64,000 nucleotides of DNA from G963678445 sp963678445 (GCA_963678445.1 OY782877.1:4154001-4218000); one strand, 5' to 3'. Positions 33,888-44,339 are shown, numbered from the stretch's first letter. Program-made: numbers and translations. Notes: generated by a model not told the origin, from the letters alone.

Positions 33888-36455
33888 GTGGGTGAAAGGG
33901 AAGTAGGGCAAGGTAGTTTGGTAGCAACGGAGGGGGAATCCGTATTGCCGTATCAGTCGTTTCAAATACGTGCGCGACGGCTCCGCCGTGTAATCTTGTG
34001 TTTCTGTGTATGTATGTTGCTTGGCGTCGCTTTGCCCCATTTTTTATCGGCGCTTTTGCGTTGGCAAAGCTCGATGTGGATTCGGGTGACCGATCTGTTG
34101 AGCGCGGCGGCGGTAATGGGCATGCTGCTGTATATGATGTCGCAGATTCGCCAGTTAACTCGAATTTTTTGGGCGGTAGTAATAGGGGTCGGCTTTCTTT
34201 TTGCATCACAGGTAGTTCGTCTCATGGTGAATATGCAATTGTCTGGGGGGCCATTGCTCTCACCGGCCTATAGTCATGTCTATAGCGCGATTCGCTATTT
34301 GCTGGATGGAGTGGGGCTGGTGAGTTTTGTTGGGGGGTTATTATATTTGCTGGTGGAAGCGTTGTTGATTCGACGCGATGCCCATCTTGAGCAGGCGCAT
34401 CTTTCAGAGGAGATTCAGGAACGGAAGGCAGCGGAACGCGCGTTGCGCTTGAGTGAGGCGCGCCTGCGAGCTTTGGTAGATAATATTCCCTTTGACTTTT
34501 GGGCCATGGATCGCGAGTTTCATTATGTGATGCAAAATGCGATGTCGCGTGCCCATTGGGGGGATATGGTAGGGAAACGTCCCCATGAGGTTGTTGACGA
34601 TTCCGCGTTGGTAGCGGCGTGGATGATGCAGAATAGAAGTGCGCTGGCGGGTGAGGCGACTGAGGCGGAGTATACCTTGCCGTGGGGGAAAACAGAGCGT
34701 AGTTTTTCCAGTTTTGTAGCACCGGTATTGGTGGAGGGGGAGACGAGGGGGATTTTGGGGGTTTCGCTGGATATTACGGAACAGTTGCGTGCGCGGCAAA
34801 ATCTGGAACTTCGGGAAGGGATTCTACAGGCGGTTGCACATACGGCAGAAGAGTTGTTCGAGGCGGCTTCGTGGCAGGCACGTATGGAGCATGTATTGGA
34901 ATGCCTGGGGCAGGCTGCGCAGGCCGATTATGCCCATGTATACCAAAATTGGCATCGCGAAGATGGGGCTTTAATGGCTTCGCTCCAGTATCAATGGTTT
35001 TCCCCCGCTCTTTCTGGCGTTGTGGAACAACGTAACAGCCTGGAGGAGAGTTTTTGCGTTCAGGAGGTGGGATTGGGGCGCTGGGCAGCCTGTTTTGAAC
35101 GGGGAGAGTCTATTTATGGTGTCCTGGAGGATTTTCCCAAAAAGGAACGCGCATTTTTGTCCCGTACTCAGATGGCATCGGTGATGATGGCTCCCGTTTT
35201 CGTTTCGGGGAAATGGTGGGGATGTATCGGCTTTGATAGTACGAATGTGCGCCACCTTTGGTCGCATGGCGAGGTGTTGGCGTTGAAAGCAGCAGCAGGG
35301 ATTCTGGGTACGGCTATTCAGCGAAGTAACACGGAGGCAGCGTTGCGGGAAAGTGAAAACCGGTTTCGTTTGTTCTTCAACAATATAAATGATGCTGTGC
35401 TGATAGAAGATATGGATGGATATTTTTTGGAGGTGAACTATCAGGCATGCCTGTTTAGTGGCTATGCGCGTGAGAAACTGCTGACGATGCAGCATCGGGA
35501 GCTTGTTGCGCCTGAATACCGGATGCACGCGACACAGGAGTGGAAGAAGCTATTGGAAATGGGGAATGGCGTTTATGAATCGGCCTGCTTAACGCATTCC
35601 GGGGAATTGGTCCCCGTAGAGGTGAGCGCACGGCTTATTGAGTTTGAAGGGCATCCCTCTGTATTTAGTGTAGTACGCGATATCAGCGATCGAAAAGAGG
35701 CGGAGCGGACAATCGAAGAGCAACGTATGAATATGATTGCGGCATCCCGTTTATCTTCCTTGGGGGTGATGGCGAGCGGGGTTGCGCATGAGATTAACAA
35801 TCCGCTGGCTATTATTTCGGTGGCTGTGCAGCAACTACAGGAATTGCAAGGTAGTGATGTTTTGAGCGAAGAGCGTGTGGAGCATCTCAGTCAGACGATT
35901 GTACGGCATGTTGAACGCATCAAGCGGATAGTGCGTGGTATGCGCAACCTGTCTCGTGACGGGGGCGGAGAACCCTTTGAACGACGGTCAGTAGCGGAGT
36001 TGGTAGAGGATGCACTGGAGCTGTGTCGTAGCCGATTCAAATTTAAGAATATTCGTCTGTTAACGGATGTAATTCCTCTGGAGATTGAGGTGGAATGTCG
36101 CGGCACGCAAATTTCTCAGGTGTTGATGAATTTGTTGAATAATGCCCAGGACGCCGTGGTTGATTTACCGGAGAAGTGGGTGCGCCTTGAGGTAGAGGCG
36201 CAGGAGGAATGGGTATATCTTCGTGTGATCGATAGCGGCGCGGGCATCCCGCTGGAGCTCCAGGAGCGTATTGAGGAGCCTTTTTTTACAACAAAAGGGG
36301 TAGGAAAGGGGACAGGCCTGGGGCTCAGCATTTCCAAAGCAATTATTGAGAGCCATCAGGGAAGGTTCTATCTGGACACTAACGCGGCCAACACCTGTTT
36401 TGTGGTTGCGCTACAAAAATCTTTACCCCATACTGCAGCCCGTCGTACGGCCTGA
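33888..36455 (+). CDS. Membrane sensor histidine kinase with PAS and GAF domains
   Basis: An 855-residue kinase starting at GTG 33888, with GGGGGAGG upstream. Residues about 30-180 carry four to five membrane helices (for example RVILCFCVCMLLGVALPHFL and VVIGVGFLFASQVVRLMV). A coiled segment leads to a PAS domain (about 190-310), a GAF-like domain (310-475) and a second PAS (480-600). The HisKA H-box reads VAHEINNPLAII with His near residue 635, and the ATPase has MNLLNNAQDAV (N box), DSGAGIP (G1) and GKGTGLGLSISKAI (G2). There is no receiver domain, so its response-regulator partner must lie elsewhere. It is divergent from the helicase gene. Confidence 0.88.
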   Translation: MGEREVGQGSLVATEGESVLPYQSFQIRARRLRRVILCFCVCMLLGVALPHFLSALLRWQSSMWIRVTDLLSAAAVMGMLLYMMSQIRQLTRIFWAVVIGVGFLFASQVVRLMVNMQLSGGPLLSPAYSHVYSAIRYLLDGVGLVSFVGGLLYLLVEALLIRRDAHLEQAHLSEEIQERKAAERALRLSEARLRALVDNIPFDFWAMDREFHYVMQNAMSRAHWGDMVGKRPHEVVDDSALVAAWMMQNRSALAGEATEAEYTLPWGKTERSFSSFVAPVLVEGETRGILGVSLDITEQLRARQNLELREGILQAVAHTAEELFEAASWQARMEHVLECLGQAAQADYAHVYQNWHREDGALMASLQYQWFSPALSGVVEQRNSLEESFCVQEVGLGRWAACFERGESIYGVLEDFPKKERAFLSRTQMASVMMAPVFVSGKWWGCIGFDSTNVRHLWSHGEVLALKAAAGILGTAIQRSNTEAALRESENRFRLFFNNINDAVLIEDMDGYFLEVNYQACLFSGYAREKLLTMQHRELVAPEYRMHATQEWKKLLEMGNGVYESACLTHSGELVPVEVSARLIEFEGHPSVFSVVRDISDRKEAERTIEEQRMNMIAASRLSSLGVMASGVAHEINNPLAIISVAVQQLQELQGSDVLSEERVEHLSQTIVRHVERIKRIVRGMRNLSRDGGGEPFERRSVAELVEDALELCRSRFKFKNIRLLTDVIPLEIEVECRGTQISQVLMNLLNNAQDAVVDLPEKWVRLEVEAQEEWVYLRVIDSGAGIPLELQERIEEPFFTTKGVGKGTGLGLSISKAIIESHQGRFYLDTNAANTCFVVALQKSLPHTAARRTA

Positions 36456-36460
36456 TTGAT

Positions 36461-36489
36461 ATACCCCACACGGTTGGTGTGTGGGGTAT
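36461..36489. terminator. Bidirectional terminator between convergent genes
   Basis: ATACCCCACAC (36461-36471) pairs perfectly with 36479-36489 around a 7-nt loop. It lies between the stop of the histidine kinase (36455) and the stop of the leftward PhoPQ-related gene (36499). No long T-run follows. Confidence 0.75.
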
Positions 36490-36498
36490 TGCGTTTCA

Positions 36499-37974
36499 TC
36501 AGGGTTTTGTCAGGAAGCCCTTAGGCGGATTGGGATTGGAGACGTAGACTCCCGGGTAGGTGTCGGGCAGAATGCGTGCCCTTGTAGTAAAGGTGAAGGG
36601 GGTGTCTGGATTGGGGCCGGGGAAGGTGAGTTCAACGAAGAAGCTGCTCCAGCCTTTTTCAGGTGCTTTTATCGTAGCACGATATGTATCGGGTGTTGTG
36701 GGGGTTAGTGCAGATGCGGTGTACGTTGCGGTTTCTCCGCGGAAATCACGAGCATTTGGGTTATGCGCCTGCCAGAGTTTAACCGCTGAAGGGGGTATTA
36801 TTTCTCCATGGGCGGCTGGGGTCAGTTTTACCACGATAGTGCCGTCCTCTTCGAAGGAATAGGTGTAGGTGGGGATGGGGGCGTTTTCGAGAAGGGACTG
36901 GTAGAACGCGGTCAGGCTTTTATCTACTTCGGTGCGATCCAAACCGTGTCCCACATTCGGTATGCAGCGATTCCATTTAGGCGCTTGTAAGTCATCCCAG
37001 TAAAAACGGGGTGCATCGGGTACGAAAAACTGGTCATTCCCGGCATTGATAGTGAATTTAGGCATGTCCGCCAATCGGTCGAGATAGTAGTAGGGATCGA
37101 TGATACGCATCATGGCTTCGTTTTCAGGGGTTTCCAGCCAATCCAGGATGTGCAGGGCGGCGTAATCGCCAATGGCGGGCGACCAACCACCGTATACGGC
37201 GTAATGATGCTTGAATGACGGCACCAGATTGAGTAATTCGATCACGCAGGGTACGATAGCACGTACCCGTGTGTCGACAATGGCCGTTGTCCAGGTAGCC
37301 CAGCCTCGTTTGGAGCCGCCGATGACGACAAAGTCATTTACCGTTTTTTGCCCCGCTACCTCAGATTTGCAAAACTCCTGGATAGCGTCCATAGCGCGTA
37401 CCGCCGCTTTGGTCATTGGTAGACGTGCAGGCCATTCCTCATCGCCAGTACGGTAGAATTTATCCCAGGTATAGGCGATCAAGGCATCTTCGCGTCGTCC
37501 CCAGAATTTCATGTCCGAGAAGACAAGGGATTGGTTGGGAACCATACGTAGCGTGGTGGTAACGGTCTGCGTTTTCAGGGCTAAGCGGTCCAACTTGTCC
37601 CCAGTAGTAGGGGGCGACGCCTTGGCCCGATTGTCGCCTCCTTCAATGAAGAGCAGTCCTGTAGGATGGGCAACAGTATCGGGTACGCTGATCGTCAACC
37701 AGTGTTTCCATACAGGGCGGTCAACCTCTGCGCTGCTGCGCCATTGTTGCGACGTAAGATCGAGGGTATAGGCGGTCAAACCGGCTTTTTTTTCAGTGCG
37801 GACCAACTCCCAGTGGTAGTTTGCATCGGGTTTGGCTACATACCGATCCAGTGCGGTGGGATTTTTCGTTTCGCGGGCATAGGGGTAGTCTGCTGCGGCG
37901 GGCAGGGCGCTCAAAAGCATAAGCGTGGTGGCGCATACCGATAAAAAAGTAAGTTGGATCTTGTACAGACGCAT
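36499..37974 (-). CDS. Secreted PhoPQ-activated pathogenicity-related (PqaA-type) protein
   Basis: A 491-residue protein with a signal peptide ending AAA. It matches the PhoPQ_related family by TALDRYVAKPDANYHWELV, the serine motif VVIGGSKRGWATW, YGGWSPAIGDYAAL and the NVGHGLD histidine near residue 345. This is an alpha/beta-hydrolase-like fold. The family is named for Salmonella PqaA but occurs widely in environmental bacteria that break down polysaccharides; its reaction is not established. AGGAG lies six nt before ATG 37974. It follows the GH123-like gene on the same strand, separated by 57 bp. Confidence 0.85.
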   Translation of the reverse strand: MRLYKIQLTFLSVCATTLMLLSALPAAADYPYARETKNPTALDRYVAKPDANYHWELVRTEKKAGLTAYTLDLTSQQWRSSAEVDRPVWKHWLTISVPDTVAHPTGLLFIEGGDNRAKASPPTTGDKLDRLALKTQTVTTTLRMVPNQSLVFSDMKFWGRREDALIAYTWDKFYRTGDEEWPARLPMTKAAVRAMDAIQEFCKSEVAGQKTVNDFVVIGGSKRGWATWTTAIVDTRVRAIVPCVIELLNLVPSFKHHYAVYGGWSPAIGDYAALHILDWLETPENEAMMRIIDPYYYLDRLADMPKFTINAGNDQFFVPDAPRFYWDDLQAPKWNRCIPNVGHGLDRTEVDKSLTAFYQSLLENAPIPTYTYSFEEDGTIVVKLTPAAHGEIIPPSAVKLWQAHNPNARDFRGETATYTASALTPTTPDTYRATIKAPEKGWSSFFVELTFPGPNPDTPFTFTTRARILPDTYPGVYVSNPNPPKGFLTKP

Positions 37975-38031
37975 ATGAAACTCCTGAATTGCGATGCAAA
38001 GAAAGAATGCTAAATAACTTTCTTTACAGGA

Positions 38032-40752
38032 CTACTTAAGTGCCCGCAGGGTTTCGATGGCTGCGCCAATTTCATGTCGCTTTTTTGTCAACGGTGCAGT
38101 TTTGCGTGGGAAGGTAACTAAGTTGGGCACCAGTTCATGGATATCATAGGCGGCCAAGGCTTGTTGCAACGCTGGCGTGTTGGGATGATTAGTCTGTATC
38201 CTGCGAATCTCACTCCATAAGAGCGCCAAGTAGTCGTAATCTTCTATGCCGTCTCGAATGCATTCCCAGCGTATCGAATTGACAGGACCGTCGGCTCCGG
38301 GATAAACCAGGAATCCGTCGCCGTTGACAGGGGTGATATCGAGCAGGCTTTTCCATGGATCCTGGTGGGGTTCAGTGAAGTTAATGTTCCAGTAGTGCAG
38401 GCCTTTGACACCCAGTGCCCAACTTTGCCAGAAAAGGATGCGGTGCTCCATGGCGCTAAAATCAAGGAAGAAGTTAGCATAGGGGCGCGGTGGTGTGTGG
38501 TTGAGTCGCCACCAGGTTTCATGCCCCTCCCGGATATGTTGCAGAATTTGGCGTCCATGCGTTGTGTCGAAAGTCTGCAGGTGTACGTTCCACAAATCCA
38601 GTCCATCGGGAAGAAAGGGGCGTAATCCGCAGGTAGGCACTGTGATGGGGATATGGGGGGCATGGTTTTTCCATTGCTGCATACTTTCCAGCAAGCGTGG
38701 CCACGCAGGCTCCTTGGGTTCTGTTGCCAGTTGTACGAAGACCTTATCTGTGAGTTTGTGCTCGTTGACAAAATCGTCGGCAAGCGCCAGCAAAGCCGGG
38801 GTTTCCAGTAAGGATGCAGGAACAGCGATGGTGGTTGCCCCGTTTTTAAGCAAAGCGTCCAGTTTGGGAAGGTAATCTTCCAGCGTGTTTTCATAATGCG
38901 CCTGTGCCTTGGGCAGGTCGATGAGACCGCGCAGGGTGACGCGGTGTGCAAGCGCATTTTCTGTATAGCGTTTGACCAATGTGGTCTGCGACGCGGTTCC
39001 GCCTGCGGCTTGTGCTCCTGCGAAAGCCGTGGCGGGATGGAAGCCGAAGCTGGTTTTGAGCGCGGGCGTTTTTGGGAGTGTGAAATCAAAGACATGCGCT
39101 TCAATGAAAAGTTCGCGTGGTTCATATTCATCGGCCCAAAGTTCCAGCAAGCCCCGGTACACTCCTGCCGGTAAATCGGCGTTAGCATGCAGGGTAAACC
39201 AGATAGGGCTGCATTGATCGCCGTAAGCGGTGAAAGGCGCGTAGGGGAGCAATGCATCGGGCCATGCGCCGGTCGGGCCTTCGAAATGTGAAGGAATGTC
39301 GACGTTATGGTATTGCACACGATAGATGTGGATGTTTTCTTCTGAAATGCGTGCGCCGCTGCTAGCGTTGACCAGTTCGTTTAGACGTACCTGCACATTG
39401 GTGAGAGGTTTGCCTTTCTGGGGACGCAGCACCAACTGGAATGATTCTCTCTCATTGCGCGCAAGGTAGATTCGGTGCACAGGATTAACGCTTCCCGAGG
39501 CCTGCATCCGATCTTCTCTGAAGATTTTTTCCAGTGGCGATTCAAACCATACCGCGGTGTTGCCAGGGGTGGCAGCGGTGCGCTCAAGGATGCGTCCAGT
39601 ACGAGACAGGGTGCTAGGGGCCTGTGTCCATGCAGGAAACGTAGCGCTACCGGAGTCCGTGGGGCGTTTGCCGATATAAAACTGCGTGTCAACCTTGCCA
39701 TGAGGAGAGGCCGTGTCTTTACCCAGTGGATAGGGAACACCCTTCTGCTGGATTTGCGCAGTAAAGGTATATGCGCCATCGCCTGGGGGTACCCAGGGAT
39801 AAGTGCAACGGATAATGCGGTTGGGTTTCAGGGAAAGCTTTTGGGCTGGTAAACGCCAGACCCGTCCATTGCCTGCGTTGACTTGTGCGTGAAGCTCTAC
39901 ATCGGGCAGGCTCACGGCAGCACTCACGAGTGCGGTCAGTTTTCCCGCACGATAATCCAACTGTACAGCCAATTCATCGGTGGCGAAGTCAATGTGTTGT
40001 AGTCCGCGTACCGCATTGAGTCGGTATACGGTTTGCCAGCGCTCACCAGGAGCGAGCAAACGGGGCACAAAGGCAGTTTGCACTCCCCGGTTAGGATCGC
40101 CCTTGCTCCAAAGACTGAGGAAGGCATAGGTGTCGTTGGCATCAAACACCGTGTAGATGCTTTGCTCTTCTATAGCGTTCGTCGCGGCAAACCAGTTACG
40201 GGCGGCAGGATAATAGGCACTATAATCAGGTTGTAGAAGACCGTAAATAGTGGGCAAATCGAGTCGATCTGCATCGGAGACCGAACCGCCTGGGGCCACA
40301 GTATTGCGCACCCAGGGCGCTATCCACTGGCGTTCCTCGCCCTGGTTTTCAATGGTCCAGGTGACCCGCATAGAGGCGGCGTCCGGCAATGGTTCCATAA
40401 GACGGGTGACATGCAGACCGCGTATATTGGGACCGTCACAGTCGTAGGAATACTTCAGGACGGGCCGCTCAAATTCCTCCAGGATTTCAAAACGTTCATT
40501 CAAACGCCGGTTGGGTACATAGTAGCTCCCTACCCCAAAGCCTTCTTGCAACAGTCCGTCACGTCCCGCCAAATTGCCCACCATACTGCTGAGCTGGTAG
40601 GTATAGATACAGCCGCCATCGTTGGGATCAATCTTTAACTCGATGAAATTTCCCTTTATTTCAAGTGCTTCCGTGACCACGGTGGCGCTACAGGGCAAAG
40701 ACAGGCAACCGAGCAGGAAGAGACTATATACAAATATTGAGCTACGACGCAT
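38032..40752 (-). CDS. Secreted GH123-like (DUF4091) glycoside hydrolase
   Basis: A 906-residue secreted protein (signal ending CSA). The C-terminal third fits the DUF4091/GH123 catalytic domain: HETWWRLNHTPPRPYANFF, then LFWQSWALGVKGLHYWNIN and the end block VNGDGFLVYPGADGPVNSIR...IRDGIEDYDYLALL. The middle has GH123-like beta-sandwich motifs (YLARNERESFQLVLRP, LPAGVYRGLLELWAD). GH123 includes beta-N-acetylgalactosaminidases, but the specificity here is unknown. The first 350 residues are beta-rich and could bind the substrate. AAGGAA precedes the ATG at 40752. A PhoPQ-related gene is next on the strand, so the two may form an operon. Confidence 0.82.
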   Translation of the reverse strand: MRRSSIFVYSLFLLGCLSLPCSATVVTEALEIKGNFIELKIDPNDGGCIYTYQLSSMVGNLAGRDGLLQEGFGVGSYYVPNRRLNERFEILEEFERPVLKYSYDCDGPNIRGLHVTRLMEPLPDAASMRVTWTIENQGEERQWIAPWVRNTVAPGGSVSDADRLDLPTIYGLLQPDYSAYYPAARNWFAATNAIEEQSIYTVFDANDTYAFLSLWSKGDPNRGVQTAFVPRLLAPGERWQTVYRLNAVRGLQHIDFATDELAVQLDYRAGKLTALVSAAVSLPDVELHAQVNAGNGRVWRLPAQKLSLKPNRIIRCTYPWVPPGDGAYTFTAQIQQKGVPYPLGKDTASPHGKVDTQFYIGKRPTDSGSATFPAWTQAPSTLSRTGRILERTAATPGNTAVWFESPLEKIFREDRMQASGSVNPVHRIYLARNERESFQLVLRPQKGKPLTNVQVRLNELVNASSGARISEENIHIYRVQYHNVDIPSHFEGPTGAWPDALLPYAPFTAYGDQCSPIWFTLHANADLPAGVYRGLLELWADEYEPRELFIEAHVFDFTLPKTPALKTSFGFHPATAFAGAQAAGGTASQTTLVKRYTENALAHRVTLRGLIDLPKAQAHYENTLEDYLPKLDALLKNGATTIAVPASLLETPALLALADDFVNEHKLTDKVFVQLATEPKEPAWPRLLESMQQWKNHAPHIPITVPTCGLRPFLPDGLDLWNVHLQTFDTTHGRQILQHIREGHETWWRLNHTPPRPYANFFLDFSAMEHRILFWQSWALGVKGLHYWNINFTEPHQDPWKSLLDITPVNGDGFLVYPGADGPVNSIRWECIRDGIEDYDYLALLWSEIRRIQTNHPNTPALQQALAAYDIHELVPNLVTFPRKTAPLTKKRHEIGAAIETLRALK

Positions 40753-40889
40753 TTCGTTTCCTTGTGGTACTGATTTTCATGGAAATAATGAAAGTATCTT
40801 ACACAATTTCGACCGCATCGGGCTAGCGTAGGAAAGAGTAATGTCGATTTGCTTGATATGGACCCCATGGGCGACGTAGGCTATGGATT

Positions 40890-42665
40890 ATGAATATGGG
40901 ACTTGGAAAAAGCTTAACAGGTTTTGATGCTGCCTTGCGCCAGTTATCGGATACAATATCGGCCTGGCCAGAGTTGTCTTTGCAGCTTTTTGCGAATACG
41001 GAAGAGTGGCGTAAACTTTTGCGATACAAGTTGTTGCCTCATTTAGAGGGAGAAGGTTGTCTGATTGTGGCGGTGGCGGGGGGGACCAATACCGGTAAGT
41101 CGACTGCTTTCAATCTGTTGCTGGAGGAGGACGTCAGTCCGATGCGGACAACGGCTGCGGCAACATGTCGACCGTTGCTGGCGGCCAATTCGTATCGAAC
41201 AGAGCAGTGCTTGGCGGGGAAGCTGATGCCGGAGTTTTCGCCGACGCCACTGACCGATCGGGAATTGTTGGTTTCAGGGGATGCGCCGGAGGATGTGTTG
41301 TTTGTAGTGACGCATGCAGCCTTTCCGGATCGTCTGGCGGTCCTGGATATTCCGGATGTGGATTCGATCGACAAGCAAAACTGGCAGGTGGCGGAAAGTA
41401 TCCAGGCGGCAGGTGATGTACTCATTGCCGTATTGACGGGGGAGAAATACAAGGATGATCGGGTGGTGGCGTTTTTTCGACAGGCGCAGGCGTCGGGACG
41501 GGTGATTATCCCATTGATGAACAAGGCGAATCCGGCGGATGACTATTCGGTGGCGCAGGCGCAATTGGCGGATTTTTGCGCTGCCGTGGAATTGCCGGAA
41601 GATACGCCCTGCTTCGTTTTACCGCATGATTTTTCATTGGCGGAGGACTTGACGCGCCCCATTGCCTCTCTGCAAGGGGCGGAGGACCTGCGTGGCCACT
41701 TACAGGCCCTGGATGCTTCTGAGATAAAAGTACGGGTCTATCAGGATTCAGTGCGTTGTTTTGCGGAGCAGACAACGGATTTTCTGGAACGTCTCGACGA
41801 GATAGCAGAGTCACTTCGATCGGTATTAGCTGCATTTGAGGCGCGGGCACAGACCTGTGCCGCTGCCTATGACCCTGAGCCGGATGCGCAAGTGGGTGCT
41901 TTGTTGCATACGTTTGTGCAGGGGAAGCGGGGGATGCTGAGTCGAACTGTGGGGCAGGTAGGACGTGCTATGGGACGTCTCGTAACCCCCTTGGGCGGTG
42001 TAATGGGCCGCGCATTGCGACGTCGCATGGCCTTGGAGCTTACCGAAGACAAGAAAGATGGCGAGGCATTGACCGAGAAGCAGCGTCGGGAAGTGCAGAC
42101 GCGCTGCCGTGATTTTATCCGCGAATTACTCCAGGGGATTTCTTCGGTGAGTCCTTTGGCGCAGTCATTGATTGGCGATGCTTTTGAACAAATAGACGTG
42201 GATGCATTGGTGGCGCAGGTCGTATCGGAAACCGTCTCCTGTAAGGATATCTCAGAAGATTTTCGGGAACATGTCGAGGCGACGTTGAATGTATGGTGGG
42301 GAGAGCATGCGATACGCCGACACGTTTTGCTGGAATTGGACACCCTGTTGGTTTTGTCCCCTACAGCTGTGGCGGTTCCTTTGGCCCTGTATTCAGGAGG
42401 CGTGGGCGCGCCAGAGGTGATTGCAGCGACGGGACCCTTGGCAGGTGAATTTTTTTCACGAATTCTGGAACATCAATTTGCTGACAAGTGGTTTGATCTG
42501 ATGGAGCCGTGGCGTCGGGAACAACAGGAAAAGTTTGCACAGGCATTATTGAAGCACGTGGTGCATGTGGGTTTGTCGGCGGTCTACGAAGCATATGCGG
42601 CGTTGGGAGTGGAGGTGAGGGATGAATTAAGGAGGTATCAGCAGCAATGTCGGCAAGCTTGTTGA
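40890..42665 (+). CDS. Dynamin-like GTPase, first of a tandem pair
   Basis: A 591-residue P-loop GTPase: G1 GGTNTGKST near residues 63-71, G3 LDIPDVDSID, and an atypical G4 NKAN in place of NKxD. A helical region with the C-terminal hydrophobic stretch SPTAVAVPLALYSGGVGAPEV suggests membrane contact. Layout resembles bacterial dynamin-like proteins that work in pairs to reshape membranes. Start codon: ATG 40890 or the in-frame ATG 40896; the ribosome site is weak. Its end overlaps the second GTPase gene by 19 bases, indicating coupled translation and a joint complex. The pairing is seen; the function is inference. Confidence 0.75.
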   Translation: MNMGLGKSLTGFDAALRQLSDTISAWPELSLQLFANTEEWRKLLRYKLLPHLEGEGCLIVAVAGGTNTGKSTAFNLLLEEDVSPMRTTAAATCRPLLAANSYRTEQCLAGKLMPEFSPTPLTDRELLVSGDAPEDVLFVVTHAAFPDRLAVLDIPDVDSIDKQNWQVAESIQAAGDVLIAVLTGEKYKDDRVVAFFRQAQASGRVIIPLMNKANPADDYSVAQAQLADFCAAVELPEDTPCFVLPHDFSLAEDLTRPIASLQGAEDLRGHLQALDASEIKVRVYQDSVRCFAEQTTDFLERLDEIAESLRSVLAAFEARAQTCAAAYDPEPDAQVGALLHTFVQGKRGMLSRTVGQVGRAMGRLVTPLGGVMGRALRRRMALELTEDKKDGEALTEKQRREVQTRCRDFIRELLQGISSVSPLAQSLIGDAFEQIDVDALVAQVVSETVSCKDISEDFREHVEATLNVWWGEHAIRRHVLLELDTLLVLSPTAVAVPLALYSGGVGAPEVIAATGPLAGEFFSRILEHQFADKWFDLMEPWRREQQEKFAQALLKHVVHVGLSAVYEAYAALGVEVRDELRRYQQQCRQAC

Positions 42666-44323
42666 AGGTATTGGAAGCGTTGGAGACCTTGGCGTCCTAT
42701 TCTGGATGCTGGCAGGGGCTGCGTGAGGAGACAGCGTTGTTACAACAACGCGTGGCGGAGTTGCGGGAACGGGAACAGCGTCTCGATGATGTATTAGTAG
42801 TGGCGTTGGTTGGCGGTTCAGGGGTGGGAAAGTCGACCCTGCTGAATGCCATCGCCGGGGATCAGATTGCCGAGACCTCGGCAATGCGTCCCTGCACCTC
42901 AGTCCCTGTGGTTTACCACCCTCCGGGAGCGCAACTTGATTTTGGGGCGTGGCGTTGTGTGGCGCGTTCAGCGCTGGAGCACCTGGTGCTGATCGATACA
43001 CCGGATTCCGACACGATTGTCCATCAACACAGAGCGCTGTCGACAGAGGTCTTGGCGCAATGTGATTTAATCTTGCTTTGCGGCAGTCCGGAAAAGTACC
43101 TGGATGAGGCGACATGGTCGTTGCTGCGTCCCCTGCAGGGACAACGCACGATGATTTGCGTGGAAACCAAGGCGGAGGAGAATACGGAGGCGATAGGTGC
43201 ACATTGGTTGCAGCGTCTGGAGGCGGAGCAGTTTACCATTGCAGATTTCTTCCGCGTAAATGCCTTGCATACGCTGGATCGAAAGTTGACTGGCGCAGCC
43301 CCAGGGACGGAGGAGCATGATTTTGCCCGTCTGGAGCATTTTCTGCGCCATGAGTTGAATGCGGAACGAATTGCGCGGATCAAGCGCTCGAATGTAGCGG
43401 GCTTGTTGCGCAAGGCCGTACTGCGTCTGGAAGCGCGCGCAGAGGCGACAGCAGCGCAATTGCCAGCATTGCGAGCGACGTTGCAGGAAGCCGATAAAGA
43501 ATTAGCGCGTCAGAGTGTTGCGCGAGTGCAACGGCGTTTATTTTCAGCGGCGCACCTGTGGTCTTTTGCCTTGGGACGGGAAATGAGCCTGCGTGCGAAG
43601 GGATTGACGGGTACGCTGTACCGGATGGTAGAGGCGGTGCGTAGTTTGCCCGCCCGGTTGCCTGCCTTGATGCCGTGGCAAGGGATGCGTACAACTTCGG
43701 GACGACGTGCCGCTTCGTTGTTGACGGAGAAAACCTTGTACACAGAGGATTTGCGTTTGGTGACGGAGACTCTGCTGTCGGATTTTCAAACACAGCAGAG
43801 CGCGTTGGCGCTGGCTTGGGCGCGGGCGGATATGGATGCTCCGGAAACAACAGAAGGACTGGAAGCGTTTAAGCAAAACTTGAATGGACGTATTGTTGAT
43901 GTGATTCGCGGACCTGCACGTGACCGGGTGATTCGGGCTGCGCGTTGGTTAACCAGTTGGCCTCTGACCGTTCTGGCCGATGTGCCTCCGTTAGCATTTA
44001 TCGGGTATGCAGGCTATAAAATTGTACAGGGATACTTTTCCGGTCCGCTATTGAATAGCGCCTTTTTCCTTCACTCTGCGAGCGTGTTGGCCTTGCTTTT
44101 AGGGGCTGAAGTGTTCCTGCTTGGTTTTATGGCGCGTTGCGCCGCCTGGCTGGCGCGCCATGCCAGTCTGCGTGATTTGCGGACAGCACTCTACGCGCCC
44201 CGTCTGGCTTTTACACCGTATGAAGAATCGCTATCCGAGGTAGAAGGGCAAATCGCCAGGATTCGTCAGGTACGGGAATGGATATCGCCTGAACAGCCGC
44301 AGCACGACGAAGTTGCTTCCTGA
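42647..44323 (+). CDS. Dynamin-like GTPase, second of a tandem pair
   Basis: A 558-residue protein with G1 VGGSGVGKSTLLNAIAG near residue 56, G3 LIDTPDSDT and G4 ETKAE. It ends with two hydrophobic stretches (LTVLADVPPLAFIGYAGYKIV and SVLALLLGAEVFLLGFMA), probably a membrane-inserting hairpin, followed by a helical tail. AAGGAGGT is well placed before ATG 42647 within the end of the first GTPase gene. The two paralogue-like genes overlap. Dynamin-type fission, fusion or stress protection is plausible; other paired membrane GTPases are an alternative. Confidence 0.75.
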   Translation: MSASLLKVLEALETLASYSGCWQGLREETALLQQRVAELREREQRLDDVLVVALVGGSGVGKSTLLNAIAGDQIAETSAMRPCTSVPVVYHPPGAQLDFGAWRCVARSALEHLVLIDTPDSDTIVHQHRALSTEVLAQCDLILLCGSPEKYLDEATWSLLRPLQGQRTMICVETKAEENTEAIGAHWLQRLEAEQFTIADFFRVNALHTLDRKLTGAAPGTEEHDFARLEHFLRHELNAERIARIKRSNVAGLLRKAVLRLEARAEATAAQLPALRATLQEADKELARQSVARVQRRLFSAAHLWSFALGREMSLRAKGLTGTLYRMVEAVRSLPARLPALMPWQGMRTTSGRRAASLLTEKTLYTEDLRLVTETLLSDFQTQQSALALAWARADMDAPETTEGLEAFKQNLNGRIVDVIRGPARDRVIRAARWLTSWPLTVLADVPPLAFIGYAGYKIVQGYFSGPLLNSAFFLHSASVLALLLGAEVFLLGFMARCAAWLARHASLRDLRTALYAPRLAFTPYEESLSEVEGQIARIRQVREWISPEQPQHDEVAS

Positions 44324-44339
44324 CGACACATTTTCGCGG

